Source: Streptomyces sp. NRRL F-5135 (GTDB lineage: Bacteria > Actinomycetota > Actinomycetes > Streptomycetales > Streptomycetaceae). Taken from it: 64,000 nucleotides of DNA. Below the pieces are notes generated by a model. The model saw only the letters and a program-made list of their open reading frames with translations, was not told the DNA's origin and searched no databases. Made by a program: the position numbers and the translations under genes. The DNA lies in assembly GCF_000719775.1 (NCBI RefSeq), contig NZ_JOHR01000016.1:112669-176668 (forward strand), given 5' to 3'. Shown here one piece after another: positions 42,573 through 50,933 of the stretch. Within the stretch, counting starts at the first letter, position 1. The number at the start of each line of letters is the position of its first letter.

Positions 42573-43250
42573 TCAGGCTCGCTCGGCCAGGCAGTCGAGG
42601 GCGTGACTCGCGGCCTCGGTGCCCGCCGCCTCCGCGTCGCCCGCCCGGATCGCCGCGACGAGCCGCGCGTGGTCCATGTGGTTCTCCGGGCGGATCCCGC
42701 TCTCGACGTCGTCGCGGAGCGTGTCGCGCACCAGATCGCCGAGGTCGGCGTAGAGAGCGGTCAGCACGTCGTTGTGCGAGGCCGAGACAACGGCCAGGTG
42801 CAGGGCGACGTCGGCCGAGACGAACCGTTCCGCGTCGCGCGCGGTCCAGGCCGCCTCGCGCCGCGCGAGAAGCGTCTCCAGCTGCCGCAGATCCCGTTCC
42901 GTACGCCGCTCGGCCGCCATGCGGGCCGCCGACGACTCCAGGGTCGAGCGCAGCTCGGCGATGTGGCGCGGGTCGGCTCCGGCGAACCTGCGGTGCATCA
43001 CCCCGGCCAGTTCGCTGGTCGCGATCACATACGTGCCCGAGCCCTGGCGGATGTCCAGCAGCCCGTTGTGGGCGAGGGCGCGGACCGCCTCGCGGACGGT
43101 GTTACGAGCCACGCCCAACTGCTCGACCAGCTCGGGCTCGGTGGGAATGCGGGAGCCCACCGGCCATTCGCCCGACGTGATCTGGTTCCGCAGCTCGGAG
43201 ATCACCTGATCGGAGAGCGCGGAACGCCGGGGAGAGCTCAGGGCAGCCAT
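42573..43250 (-). CDS. GntR/FadR-type transcriptional regulator (FCD domain)
   Basis: A 225-aa repressor. The N-terminal winged helix-turn-helix is seen in VISELRNQITSGEWPVGSRI followed by PTEPELVEQLGVARNTVREAVRAL. The C-terminal all-helical FCD domain (~85-225) has the His and Asp residues of the metal or effector pocket (DVALHLAVVSASHNDVL and NHMDHARLVAAI). It is divergent from the MFS transporter gene, sharing a ~220-bp region with a palindrome over the transporter's probable -10, so it most likely represses that transporter in response to a small-acid ligand. Confidence 0.93.
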   Translation of the reverse strand: MAALSSPRRSALSDQVISELRNQITSGEWPVGSRIPTEPELVEQLGVARNTVREAVRALAHNGLLDIRQGSGTYVIATSELAGVMHRRFAGADPRHIAELRSTLESSAARMAAERRTERDLRQLETLLARREAAWTARDAERFVSADVALHLAVVSASHNDVLTALYADLGDLVRDTLRDDVESGIRPENHMDHARLVAAIRAGDAEAAGTEAASHALDCLAERA

Positions 43251-43433
43251 GGTGCTCCTCGTCTTGAGTCATGGGGGCGTGCGACGGCCGCGGGGCGGCA
43301 CACATGACGGTAACCCCTGGTGTACGGACGGTTGGCCGTGCGACTGAACGGGCGGTGGGGCGGTGGGGCGGAGGGCGGAACGGTCGGGCGGGCGGACGGG
43401 GGGCGGACGCGTCGAAGGCGAGTCGAAAGCGAG

Positions 43434-43470
43434 TTGAAAGTAAATCGTCCCATGATTCTATGATGGCCCC
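43434..43470 (+). promoter_or_regulatory. Promoter of a probably leaderless MFS transcript with overlapping palindrome
   Basis: TTGAAA (43434-43439) and TATGAT (43459-43464) look like -35 and -10 hexamers with a 19-bp spacer. The -10 ends 6 nt before the ATG at 43471, so the transcript would start at the initiation codon. The imperfect palindrome CATGATTCTATGATG (43451-43465) covers the -10 and is a plausible operator for the divergent GntR regulator. Confidence 0.55.
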
Positions 43471-44892
43471 ATGCATGACGAGCCGCAGACGCGCATGCGG
43501 ACCCGGGCCGGGTCCCCCTCACCCTCTTCCTCCTCACTCACCTCTCCCTCTTCCTCGTCTCCCGCCGCGGGGCGGGCCGCGGCGTGGTTCCCCGGACTCC
43601 TCGCCGTGGGACTCGTCCTCGCCGCACTGAACCTGCGTCCCGCGATCACCAGCCTCGGCGCGCTGCTGGAAGAGGTGCGGGACGGCCTCCAGATGAGCGG
43701 CAGCGTCGCCGGTGTCCTCACCTCCGTACCGCCGCTGTGCTTCGCGGTCTTCGGCTTCGCCGCGCCCCGTCTGGCCCGGCGGTTCGGGCCGGGGGCCGTC
43801 GTCTTCGCCGGTCTCGTCGCCATTACGGCGGGCCTGCTCGTGCGGCCCTTCGCGGGCGGTACGGCCGGCTTCCTCGCGGCGAGCGCGTTCGCCCTCATGG
43901 GCATCGCGGTCAGCAATGTGCTGATGCCGGTGATCGTCAAGCGTTACTTCCCGGACCGGGTCGGCACGATGACCGGCCTGTACTCGATGGCCATGGCGCT
44001 CGGCACGGCCGTGGCCGCCGCCGCGACCGTGCCCCTGACGGACGCGCTGGGCGGCGGCTGGCGCCTGGGGCTGGGGATCTGGGCGCTGCTGGCGGCGGTC
44101 GCCCTGGTGCCGTGGGCGGGACTGATACGTGACCGGGGCGAGGCGGCGGCGCCGTCAGGTGCCATGGCGGGGACGGATGCGACGGCGTCGAGCGCGCGGA
44201 AGGGGACGGGGACGGCCTCTGCGGCCGGTACCGCGCCCGCGCCAGGATCCGCACCCGCGTCCGTGCCCGCGTCCGTGTCCGGGGCGGCCTCCGTGTCCGG
44301 GGGCGGCCTGTGGCGCAGCCGTACCGCCTGGGCGCTCGCCTGCTTCTTCGGCCTCCAGGCCACCGGCGCCTACATCACCATGGGCTGGATGCCGCAGGTC
44401 TTCCGGGACGCCGGGGTCCCCGCGGGGACGGCGGGCCTGCTGCTCGCCCTCACCATGGTGATGGGGGTGCCGCTCGCCTTCGTGATCCCCAGGGCGGCCG
44501 CGCGGCTGCGGAACCAGGGCCCGATCGTCCTCGTCCTGGGTGCCTGCGGGCTGACCGCGTACGCGGGGCTGTATCTCGCACCGGCCGCGGGCGCCTGGGT
44601 CTGGGCCCTGCTGCTGGGCGTGTCGAACTGCTCCTTCCCGCTGGCCCTGACCATGATCGGCATGCGGTCGAGCACGGGGGCCGGCGTCGTACGGCTGTCG
44701 GCCTTCGCCCAGAGCACCGGTTACCTGCTCTCCATTCCGGGCCCGCTGCTGGTGGGCGTCCTGTACCAGCGGACGGGCGGCTGGGGGCTGCCGATCGCGC
44801 TGATGGCGGCGCTCCTGGTGCCGCAGATGGTGGCGGGAGTCGTCGCGGGCCGGGACCGGACGATCGAGGGCGAGACGGGGATGCGAGACTGA
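43471..44892 (+). CDS. MFS transporter, CynX/NimT-like
   Basis: A 473-aa permease with ~12 transmembrane segments. The N-terminal 20 residues before the first helix are Ser/Pro-rich. The CynX-type block LNLRPAITSLGALLEEV follows TM1, then a large central cytoplasmic loop (~220-275) of Ala/Ser/Thr/Pro low complexity, then QVFRDAGVPAGTAG and a second helical bundle. Cyanate or 2-nitroimidazole transporters are the name-givers, but the substrate here is unknown. No ribosome site precedes the ATG (or the one four bases further), which agrees with a leaderless mRNA. A 38-aa membrane peptide is encoded 4 bp downstream. Confidence 0.9.
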   Translation: MHDEPQTRMRTRAGSPSPSSSSLTSPSSSSPAAGRAAAWFPGLLAVGLVLAALNLRPAITSLGALLEEVRDGLQMSGSVAGVLTSVPPLCFAVFGFAAPRLARRFGPGAVVFAGLVAITAGLLVRPFAGGTAGFLAASAFALMGIAVSNVLMPVIVKRYFPDRVGTMTGLYSMAMALGTAVAAAATVPLTDALGGGWRLGLGIWALLAAVALVPWAGLIRDRGEAAAPSGAMAGTDATASSARKGTGTASAAGTAPAPGSAPASVPASVSGAASVSGGGLWRSRTAWALACFFGLQATGAYITMGWMPQVFRDAGVPAGTAGLLLALTMVMGVPLAFVIPRAAARLRNQGPIVLVLGACGLTAYAGLYLAPAAGAWVWALLLGVSNCSFPLALTMIGMRSSTGAGVVRLSAFAQSTGYLLSIPGPLLVGVLYQRTGGWGLPIALMAALLVPQMVAGVVAGRDRTIEGETGMRD

Positions 44893-44896
44893 GGGC

Positions 44897-45013
44897 ATGC
44901 CAGTCCTCGACCCGAATCCGCAGAACGGCCAGCGGAATCTGCTGCTCGTCTTCGCCACGATCATCGGCATCATGGTGGTGATCGGCATCATCGCCTCGCT
45001 GGCGTCACCGTGA
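44897..45013 (+). CDS. 38-aa single-helix membrane peptide (SGM_5486-type transporter-associated protein)
   Basis: MPVLDPNPQNGQRN is followed by one hydrophobic helix (LLLVFATIIGIMVVIGIIAS) and a short end. It starts 4 bp after the MFS stop. I recall the family name SGM_5486 transporter-associated protein from Streptomyces annotations with this N-terminus and always behind an MFS gene. It is probably an accessory peptide of the transporter; role untested. Confidence 0.7.
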   Translation: MPVLDPNPQNGQRNLLLVFATIIGIMVVIGIIASLASP

Positions 45014-45179
45014 CCGTGCGGCCCGCCCCGCACCCGGTGGGACGCCGCATCCCCTAGGGGGCGCGTCTCAGGGTCGAGGGGGCCGGTTTCAGGGTCGACT
45101 GGGTGGATCACCGGATGGGACGCCGGTGTCCCGGACCGTACGTTGGACGCATCGCGCACCCACGACCCCGGAGGCGGCC

Positions 45180-45368
45180 ATGCAGGCCCGAACACCCGCC
45201 CGGTCCCACCCCGCGGCCCTGCCATGGTGGTCCTTCGCCCTGCCCGCCCTCGCCTTCGTGGCCCTGCTCACGCTGATGACCGCCACGGGCGGGCCCGGCG
45301 GTTCCACGGGCGACGATCCCGCGGTCGGGCGGGTCCTGGAGCGGATACAGCTGACCCTGGCCGGGTGA
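45180..45368 (+). CDS. Small single-pass membrane protein, unknown
   Basis: A 62-aa protein from an ATG with GGAGG 5 nt upstream. One hydrophobic helix (WWSFALPALAFVALLTLM at ~15-32) is followed by a Gly/Thr/Asp-rich extracytoplasmic or cytoplasmic tail ending VGRVLERIQLTLAG. An extended frame upstream is not used. I do not recognise a family. It lies between the MFS unit and sixA on the same strand; a link to either is not shown. Confidence 0.65.
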   Translation: MQARTPARSHPAALPWWSFALPALAFVALLTLMTATGGPGGSTGDDPAVGRVLERIQLTLAG

Positions 45369-45556
45369 GGGCGACACGCGTGACGGGCACACGGTGACGG
45401 GCGGCAGGTGACGCGAGCCAGGAGACGAGCACCGGGTGCCGGGCGCCGCGTGGTGACAGGGGGCGAGAACCGGAAGCGGAGCAGATCGTTCACCCGTGCC
45501 GGGGAGCCCGCCAACTCTCGGCGCCCCCTGCCCCATTTCATGCGAAGCTGGGACGC

Positions 45557-46078
45557 ATGAGCGTCGATACACCGCGCAGGATCGTCCTACTCCGGCACGC
45601 AAAGGCCGACTGGCCCGACGTGCCGGACCATGAGCGACCGCTCGCCGACCGGGGCCGCTCGGACGCCCCCGTGGCCGGCCGGCGACTCGCCGACACCGGT
45701 ATCGCCTTCGACCTGGCTCTCTGCTCCACCGCGGTCAGGACGCGCGAGACCTGGAAGCTCGCCGTGCAGGAGTTGCCGCAACGTCCCAGGACCGTTTATG
45801 AGGACCGGCTCTACGATGCCACCCCCGGCGATCTTTTCGCGCTGCTCAACGAAGTCTCCGACGATGTGAACGATCTCCTGCTCATCGGCCACAATCCCGG
45901 AACCCACGCGCTCGCGGACGCGCTTTCCGGCGAGTCGCAGGGCGATGCCATCGCCCGGATGACCAGGTCGGGATTCCCCACCGCGGCTTTTGCCGTGATT
46001 TCTTTCGACGGCTCCTGGAAGTCCGTGGAACACGGTGTGGGCAGGCTGGTCGAATTCTGGACACCGCACGCCGTCTGA
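45557..46078 (+). CDS. SixA-type phosphohistidine phosphatase
   Basis: A 173-aa histidine-phosphatase-superfamily enzyme. The catalytic RHG motif is replaced by RHAK in IVLLRHAKADWP (as in SixA), with Arg in CSTAVRTRETW and the second His in LLIGHNPGTHALADAL. SixA proteins dephosphorylate phosphohistidine residues on signalling or phosphotransferase proteins; target unknown. The length and motif order are standard. A strong bidirectional hairpin follows, then the convergent serB. Confidence 0.9.
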   Translation: MSVDTPRRIVLLRHAKADWPDVPDHERPLADRGRSDAPVAGRRLADTGIAFDLALCSTAVRTRETWKLAVQELPQRPRTVYEDRLYDATPGDLFALLNEVSDDVNDLLLIGHNPGTHALADALSGESQGDAIARMTRSGFPTAAFAVISFDGSWKSVEHGVGRLVEFWTPHAV

Positions 46079-46115
46079 CGGCCTCACCGAGGCGGGGGAG
46101 GCGGAACGAACAGGG

Positions 46116-46171
46116 CGACGGAAGGGGAAAGCCCCGGCTCAGTGCGGTGCCGGGGCTTTCCCCTTCCGTCG
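46116..46171. terminator. Strong bidirectional hairpin terminator between sixA and serB
   Basis: A perfect 23-bp inverted repeat (46116-46138 with 46149-46171, 10-nt loop) including A/T-rich GGAAA/TTTCC parts, between two convergent genes. Confidence 0.9.
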
Positions 46172-46187
46172 TGGGACGCGCGTCGTC

Positions 46188-47564
46188 TCAGGCGTCCTGG
46201 TACCGGCTTCCGCCGCTCTCCCGGCTTCTGCCGCCCTCCGGGGCCCCCAGGGCCTCCGGGGTCCCACCGCTCGTCGGGCTCTCCGGCATCTCCGCGCTCT
46301 CCGGGCTCTCCCCGCCCCCGGACGGATCGCCGCTCTCCCCGCTCTCCCCGCCCTCGCCGTCCGCGGCCTCGACCTCCTCGCGGGTGATGCCCAGCAGGTA
46401 CAGGACGGTGTCGAGGAACGGCACGTTCACCGCCGTGTGCGCGGCCTCGCGGACCACCGGCTTGGCGTTGAAGGCCACACCCAGCCCCGCCGCGTTGAGC
46501 ATGTCCAGATCATTGGCGCCGTCGCCGATCGCCACGGTCTGCGCCAGCGGCACCCCCGCCTCGGCGGCGAACCGGCGCAGCAGCCGCGCCTTGCCGGCCC
46601 GGTCCACGATCTCGCCGACCACACGTCCGGTGAGCCTGCCGTCCACGATCTCCAGCGTGTTGGCGGAGGCGAAGTCCAGCCCGAGCCGTTCCTGGAGGGC
46701 GTCCGTGACCTGCGTGAATCCGCCGGAGACCACACCCACCTGATATCCGAGCCGCTTGAGCGTACGGATCAGCGTGCGGGCGCCGGGCGTGAGCCGGACG
46801 TCGGCCCGTACCTTGTCGACCACCGACGCGTCGAGCCCGGCGAGCAGCGCGACCCGGGCGTGCAGGGACTCCTCGAAGTCCAGCTCCCCGCGCATGGCCC
46901 GCGCGGTCACCTCGGCGACCTCCGCCTCGCACCCGGCGTGCGCGGCGAAGAGCTCGATGACCTCGTCCTGGATCAGCGTCGAGTCCACGTCCATGACCAC
47001 CAGCCGCTGCGCCCGCCGGTGCAGCCCGGCCGACACGACGGCGACGTCCACTCCGAGCGAGGCGCCGGTCGGCGCCAGCGTGGTGCGCAGCGCCTCCGTG
47101 CCGACGCCCGAGACCGCGAACTCCACCGCGGTCACCGGGTACTTCGCCAGCCGGAAGATACGGTCGATGTTGCCGCCCGACGCCGTGATGCCGGCGGCTA
47201 TGGCCGAGGTCGACTTGGCGGTCAGCGGGTTGCCGAGCACGGTGACATGCGAACGGCCGCTGCCCCGCGGCCGGTTGTCGCCGGTGCCGGAGATGATCTC
47301 GGCCTGGAGCCGTACGGAGTCGGCCCAGCTGTGCACGGTCGCGCGCAGGTCGCCCTCGGCGGCGGCGCCCCCGGGAGGGGCCGCGACCAGGGCGCACAGG
47401 ACGATGCGGCCACGGGTGACGACCTGCTCGATGTCGATGACGTCGACGGAGTAGGCGGCGAGGGTGTCGAAGAGCCCGGCGGTGATTCCGGGGCGGTCCT
47501 TCCCGAAGATCTTGACGAGAAGGGTGGGTACGTCGGCGGTCCGACGGGGTTCCGATACGTCCAT
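46188..47564 (-). CDS. serB: Phosphoserine phosphatase SerB with ACT domain
   Basis: A 458-aa enzyme that dephosphorylates phosphoserine in the last step of serine synthesis. The N-terminal ACT-like domains (~12-165, starting LLVKIFGKDRPGITAGLFDTL) bind amino acids. The HAD core has motif I DVDSTLIQDEV (nucleophile Asp ~191), motif II with VVSGGFT, and motif III/IV in AIGDGANDLDML. The last ~65 residues are a Glu/Ser/Gly/Pro-rich low-complexity tail unusual for the family and probably disordered. The ATG start overlaps no upstream gene. Confidence 0.95.
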   Translation of the reverse strand: MDVSEPRRTADVPTLLVKIFGKDRPGITAGLFDTLAAYSVDVIDIEQVVTRGRIVLCALVAAPPGGAAAEGDLRATVHSWADSVRLQAEIISGTGDNRPRGSGRSHVTVLGNPLTAKSTSAIAAGITASGGNIDRIFRLAKYPVTAVEFAVSGVGTEALRTTLAPTGASLGVDVAVVSAGLHRRAQRLVVMDVDSTLIQDEVIELFAAHAGCEAEVAEVTARAMRGELDFEESLHARVALLAGLDASVVDKVRADVRLTPGARTLIRTLKRLGYQVGVVSGGFTQVTDALQERLGLDFASANTLEIVDGRLTGRVVGEIVDRAGKARLLRRFAAEAGVPLAQTVAIGDGANDLDMLNAAGLGVAFNAKPVVREAAHTAVNVPFLDTVLYLLGITREEVEAADGEGGESGESGDPSGGGESPESAEMPESPTSGGTPEALGAPEGGRSRESGGSRYQDA

Positions 47565-48171
47565 GGTGATTCCACCGTATAGGGCTCATCCGGACCCGTC
47601 GCCGCCTGTCCCGCGGAGCGGACGGGGGCCGGAAAGAGCGGTCGCGGTACGTCGCCGACCGTTCGCCCTACGTGTTCCCGGGATACGCCCGCGCTTCACC
47701 CGGACGTAAACCTCGCGGCCCTCGACTGCGCCATACGTGGCCGAAAAGCGACGGCTCCGGCATGGTGGTCCCGGTCCTCCGTGAGGCGTGTGGGCGTGTG
47801 CGGGGCGTGGGGGCGCGTGGTCCCGCGGAGGGGAGCCGTCACCGGGAGGGGGTGGCGAGGGGGGAACGGCCGCCACGGTCACTCCACCCTCGCGTCCTCG
47901 GGTTTCCCGCTGTCCGCGTGGTACGCGACGGGTGATGTCCTTCTTGTGTTCGTTCTCCGTATTCGCTCCCCTTACGTGGCAGTCATGCGCGGTTGCCGCT
48001 CTCCGCGTGCCTTTCTCCCGTCCCAACAGCCCCTCGTCGCGGGCTGTTACACGGTTGTGCCGCGATGGGAAGAGGCCCGGCTTTCGAAGAGGGGGGTGGT
48101 CCTGAAATAGTTCCCACGATGTTCGCCATCCCTAGACTCCCCGTGACGGGGGGTACGTCGGGGGACAATTA
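47565..48171. other. ~600-bp gene-free region between divergent serB and the FHA-ABC gene
   Basis: No ORF has convincing composition on either strand. A TAGACT (48133-48138) with a weak TTCCCA 16 bp upstream could be the promoter of the FHA-ABC gene, whose start is ~35 bp further. A short CCCCGT/ACGGGG hairpin sits at about 48140-48152. The left half, next to serB, shows nothing recognisable. Confidence 0.4.
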
Positions 48172-50793
48172 GTGGGGCATGGAGTGCCTGAACTCGTACT
48201 GGAATTGAACGGAAGTACCTGGACACTCGATCCGTCCAGGTCGTACACCCTCGGCCGCGATCCGCAGGGTGATGTGGTGATCGACGACGCCCGGGTCTCG
48301 TGGCGGCACGCCACCATCCGCTGGGGCGGCCGGGGTTGGCTCATAGAGGACCACGGAAGCACCAACGGCACCTACGCGCAGGGGCAGCGCATCCAGCAGC
48401 TGGAGATCGCCGCCGGGTCCGCGATCCATCTGGGGAACGCCACCGACGGCCCCCGGATCAGCCTCAGCGGCTCGGGCGCGGGGGGCGACGCGTACGGCGG
48501 GCAGGGGGCGGCGCAGCAGTCGGCCCATCAGGTGCCGCAGCAGCAACAGGCGCAGCAACAGGCCTGGCAGCAGCAGGCGCAGGCGCCCCAGCAGCAGATG
48601 CAGGCACCCGGTGCCCAGCAGCAGGGCTGGTCGCAGCCCCAGGCTCAGCAGGCTCCGCACCAGGCCGCCCCCCAGCATCAAGCGCCTCAGCAGCACCAGG
48701 GACAGGCGCCGCACCAGCAGGCCGGTGCCGCCTTCCCCGCCCAGGGCGCGGGCGGCGCCGCGGCGGCCCCCTCGTTCCGCGGCGACCGCAGCCCGACCAC
48801 GTTCCACCAGTTCGCGCTCGGCCGCGTCATGCGTATCGGTCGTGCGCTGGAGAACGAGCTGGTCGTCTCCGACCTCCAGGTCTCGCGCCACCACGCCGAG
48901 TTCACGGCGACTCCCGACGGCCGTTTCGAGATCCGCGACCTCGGCTCCCACAACGGCACGTACGTCAACGGTCAGCCGATCGCCAAGTCCGGCACCGTGC
49001 TGCTGGGCCCCAACGACATCGTCGGCGTCGGTCACTCGACCTTCCGCATCGTGGACGACCGCCTCGAGGAGTTCGTCGACACCGGTGACGTCTCCTTCTC
49101 CGCCCGCCACCTCACGGTGACGGTGGACGGCGGCAAGCAGATCCTCAAGGACGTCTCCTTCGGCGTCCCGGAGAAGTCGCTGATCGCGGTCATCGGCCCG
49201 TCCGGCTCCGGAAAGTCCACCCTGCTCAAGGCGCTCACCGGCTACCGCCCCGCCGACCAGGGTGACGTCCTCTACGACAACCGGAACCTGTACAAGCAGT
49301 TCGCCGAGCTCCGCCAGCGCATCGGCCTGGTGCCGCAGGACGACATCCTCCACAAGGAGCTGAACGTCCGGAAGGCCCTCAAGTACGCGGCCAGACTCCG
49401 CTTCCCCGGTGACACCGCCGAGGCCGAGCGCGAGGCCCGCATCGACGAGGTGCTGCGCGAGCTGAAGCTCGACATCCACAAGGACAAGAAGATCACCTCG
49501 CTCTCCGGCGGCCAGCGCAAGCGCGTGTCCGTGGCCCTGGAGCTGCTCACCAAGCCGTCGCTGATCTTCCTGGACGAGCCGACCTCCGGCCTCGACCCGG
49601 GCATGGACCGCGATGTGATGCAGTTGCTGCGCGGCCTGGCCGACGACGGCCGCACCGTCCTGGTCGTCACCCACTCCGTGGCCGAGCTCGCGATATGCGA
49701 CAAGCTGCTGGTCATGGCCCCCGGTGGTTCGGTGGCGTACTTCGGACCGCCGGAGGAGGCCCTGAACTTCTTCGGCTACAGCACCTGGGCCGATGTCTTC
49801 TCCGCGTTCGAGAACTACCGCGACTACGACTGGGCGGGCCGCTGGCGCGGCTCCCAGCACTACCAGATGTACGCGGCCGACATCGACGCCGTCGCCCCGC
49901 AGTCCGTCCACATGCCCCCGCCGCAGCAGATGCGCCCGCCCAAGCCGCAGAGCTGGGGGTCACAGCTCTACACGCTCATCCGCCGCTATTCCTCGGTGAT
50001 CGCCTCCGACAGGGGCTTCATGGGGCTGATGCTGATCCTGCCCGCGGTCCTCGGTGTGGTCAGCGTCGTCATCCCCGCCGACTTCGGTCTGGCGGCGCCC
50101 GAGCCGCCCGCGAGGTTCAACGGCAAGGCCGGCACGATCATGATGATCATCGCGGTCGGCATGTGCTTCTCGGGCGCGGCCAACTCCGTCCGTGAACTGA
50201 TCAAGGAGCGCGTGATCTACGAACGGGAACGGGCCACCGGCCTGTCCCGCTCCGCGTACCTGATGTCCAAGGTCATCGTGCTCGGGCTGATCACCGCCCT
50301 CCAGGGCGGCATCATCTGCGGCATCGGCTTCGCCACCCGCGAGATGCCGGAAGAGGGCCTGCTCATGCCCCCCGCCGTCGAGATCTGCCTCGTCGTGATC
50401 GCCCTCGGGTTCACCTCGATGATGTTCGGCCTCGTCATCTCCTCGCTCGTGAAGACCTCCGAGAAGACGATGCCGCTGCTGGTCATGTTCGCGATCATCC
50501 AGATCGTCTTCACCGGCATCCTCTTCCAGGTGTACGGCTCGCCGGGGCTGGAGCAGTTCGCCTGGCTGATGCCGGCCCGCTGGGCCATCGCGGGCGCGGG
50601 CACCACGCTGGACCTCGCCCACCTGATGCCGCCGTGGGATCCGAAGAACCCCACCGACCTGGACCCCCTGTGGGAGCACACGGCCGGCCAGTGGGGCATC
50701 AACATCGGCATCCTGTTGCTGATGGGCGTCGTCTGCGGATTCGCGGTCTCGCGCCTGCTGCGCCGCCACGAGCCGGAGGTCATGCGCAAGTAG
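48172..50793 (+). CDS. ABC transporter with two FHA domains, ATPase and membrane domain fused (Rv1747-like)
   Basis: An 873-aa half-transporter of the ABCG (White) architecture. FHA-1 occupies ~25-100 (TLGRDPQGDVVIDDARVSWRH, STNGTY). A Gln/Ala/Pro-rich linker follows (~115-200). FHA-2 covers ~205-300 (MRIGRALENELVVSDLQVSRHHAE, SHNGTYVNGQ). The ATPase has Walker A GPSGSGKST, signature LSGGQRKR and Walker B LIFLDEPTSGLD. The last ~270 residues form six transmembrane helices. Mycobacterial Rv1747 has the same plan and is regulated by a Ser/Thr kinase through its FHA domains. Start: GTG at 48172; the GTG at 48184 (VPELVLELN) is an equally good alternative. Confidence 0.92.
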   Translation: MGHGVPELVLELNGSTWTLDPSRSYTLGRDPQGDVVIDDARVSWRHATIRWGGRGWLIEDHGSTNGTYAQGQRIQQLEIAAGSAIHLGNATDGPRISLSGSGAGGDAYGGQGAAQQSAHQVPQQQQAQQQAWQQQAQAPQQQMQAPGAQQQGWSQPQAQQAPHQAAPQHQAPQQHQGQAPHQQAGAAFPAQGAGGAAAAPSFRGDRSPTTFHQFALGRVMRIGRALENELVVSDLQVSRHHAEFTATPDGRFEIRDLGSHNGTYVNGQPIAKSGTVLLGPNDIVGVGHSTFRIVDDRLEEFVDTGDVSFSARHLTVTVDGGKQILKDVSFGVPEKSLIAVIGPSGSGKSTLLKALTGYRPADQGDVLYDNRNLYKQFAELRQRIGLVPQDDILHKELNVRKALKYAARLRFPGDTAEAEREARIDEVLRELKLDIHKDKKITSLSGGQRKRVSVALELLTKPSLIFLDEPTSGLDPGMDRDVMQLLRGLADDGRTVLVVTHSVAELAICDKLLVMAPGGSVAYFGPPEEALNFFGYSTWADVFSAFENYRDYDWAGRWRGSQHYQMYAADIDAVAPQSVHMPPPQQMRPPKPQSWGSQLYTLIRRYSSVIASDRGFMGLMLILPAVLGVVSVVIPADFGLAAPEPPARFNGKAGTIMMIIAVGMCFSGAANSVRELIKERVIYERERATGLSRSAYLMSKVIVLGLITALQGGIICGIGFATREMPEEGLLMPPAVEICLVVIALGFTSMMFGLVISSLVKTSEKTMPLLVMFAIIQIVFTGILFQVYGSPGLEQFAWLMPARWAIAGAGTTLDLAHLMPPWDPKNPTDLDPLWEHTAGQWGINIGILLLMGVVCGFAVSRLLRRHEPEVMRK
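48520..48735 (+). repeat. Gln-rich low-complexity linker in the FHA-ABC gene
   Basis: CAG and CAGCAA codon runs dominate this stretch (about residues 117-188), giving mostly Gln with Ala, Pro and His between the two FHA domains. It should act as a flexible tether. Confidence 0.8.
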
Positions 50794-50861
50794 CGGCCGC
50801 GCCGCACGCGGGGAGGCCCCGCACATGCCGAGGCCGCGCACGCGTCGGCCATTCGGCGCAC

Positions 50862-50901
50862 GCCGGAGGGCGGCACCCCGCACGGGGTGCCGCCCTCCGG
50901 C
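50862..50901. terminator. Bidirectional hairpin between FHA-ABC and SLT genes
   Basis: A perfect 18-bp inverted repeat (50862-50879 with 50884-50901) with a 4-nt loop, between convergent genes. Confidence 0.9.
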
Positions 50902-50933
50902 ATATCGGTCGCGCGACGGTGTGCGCGTCAGCG

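Noticed and set aside
45014..45179. Terminator or small gene between the 38-aa peptide and the next small gene
   Set aside because: No inverted repeat of useful length and no open frame with a ribosome site was found.
47586..48110. ORFs in the serB-FHA gap as genes
   Set aside because: Composition is Arg/Gly/Pro-rich with no fold-like pattern, no ribosome site and no conserved neighbour arrangement.
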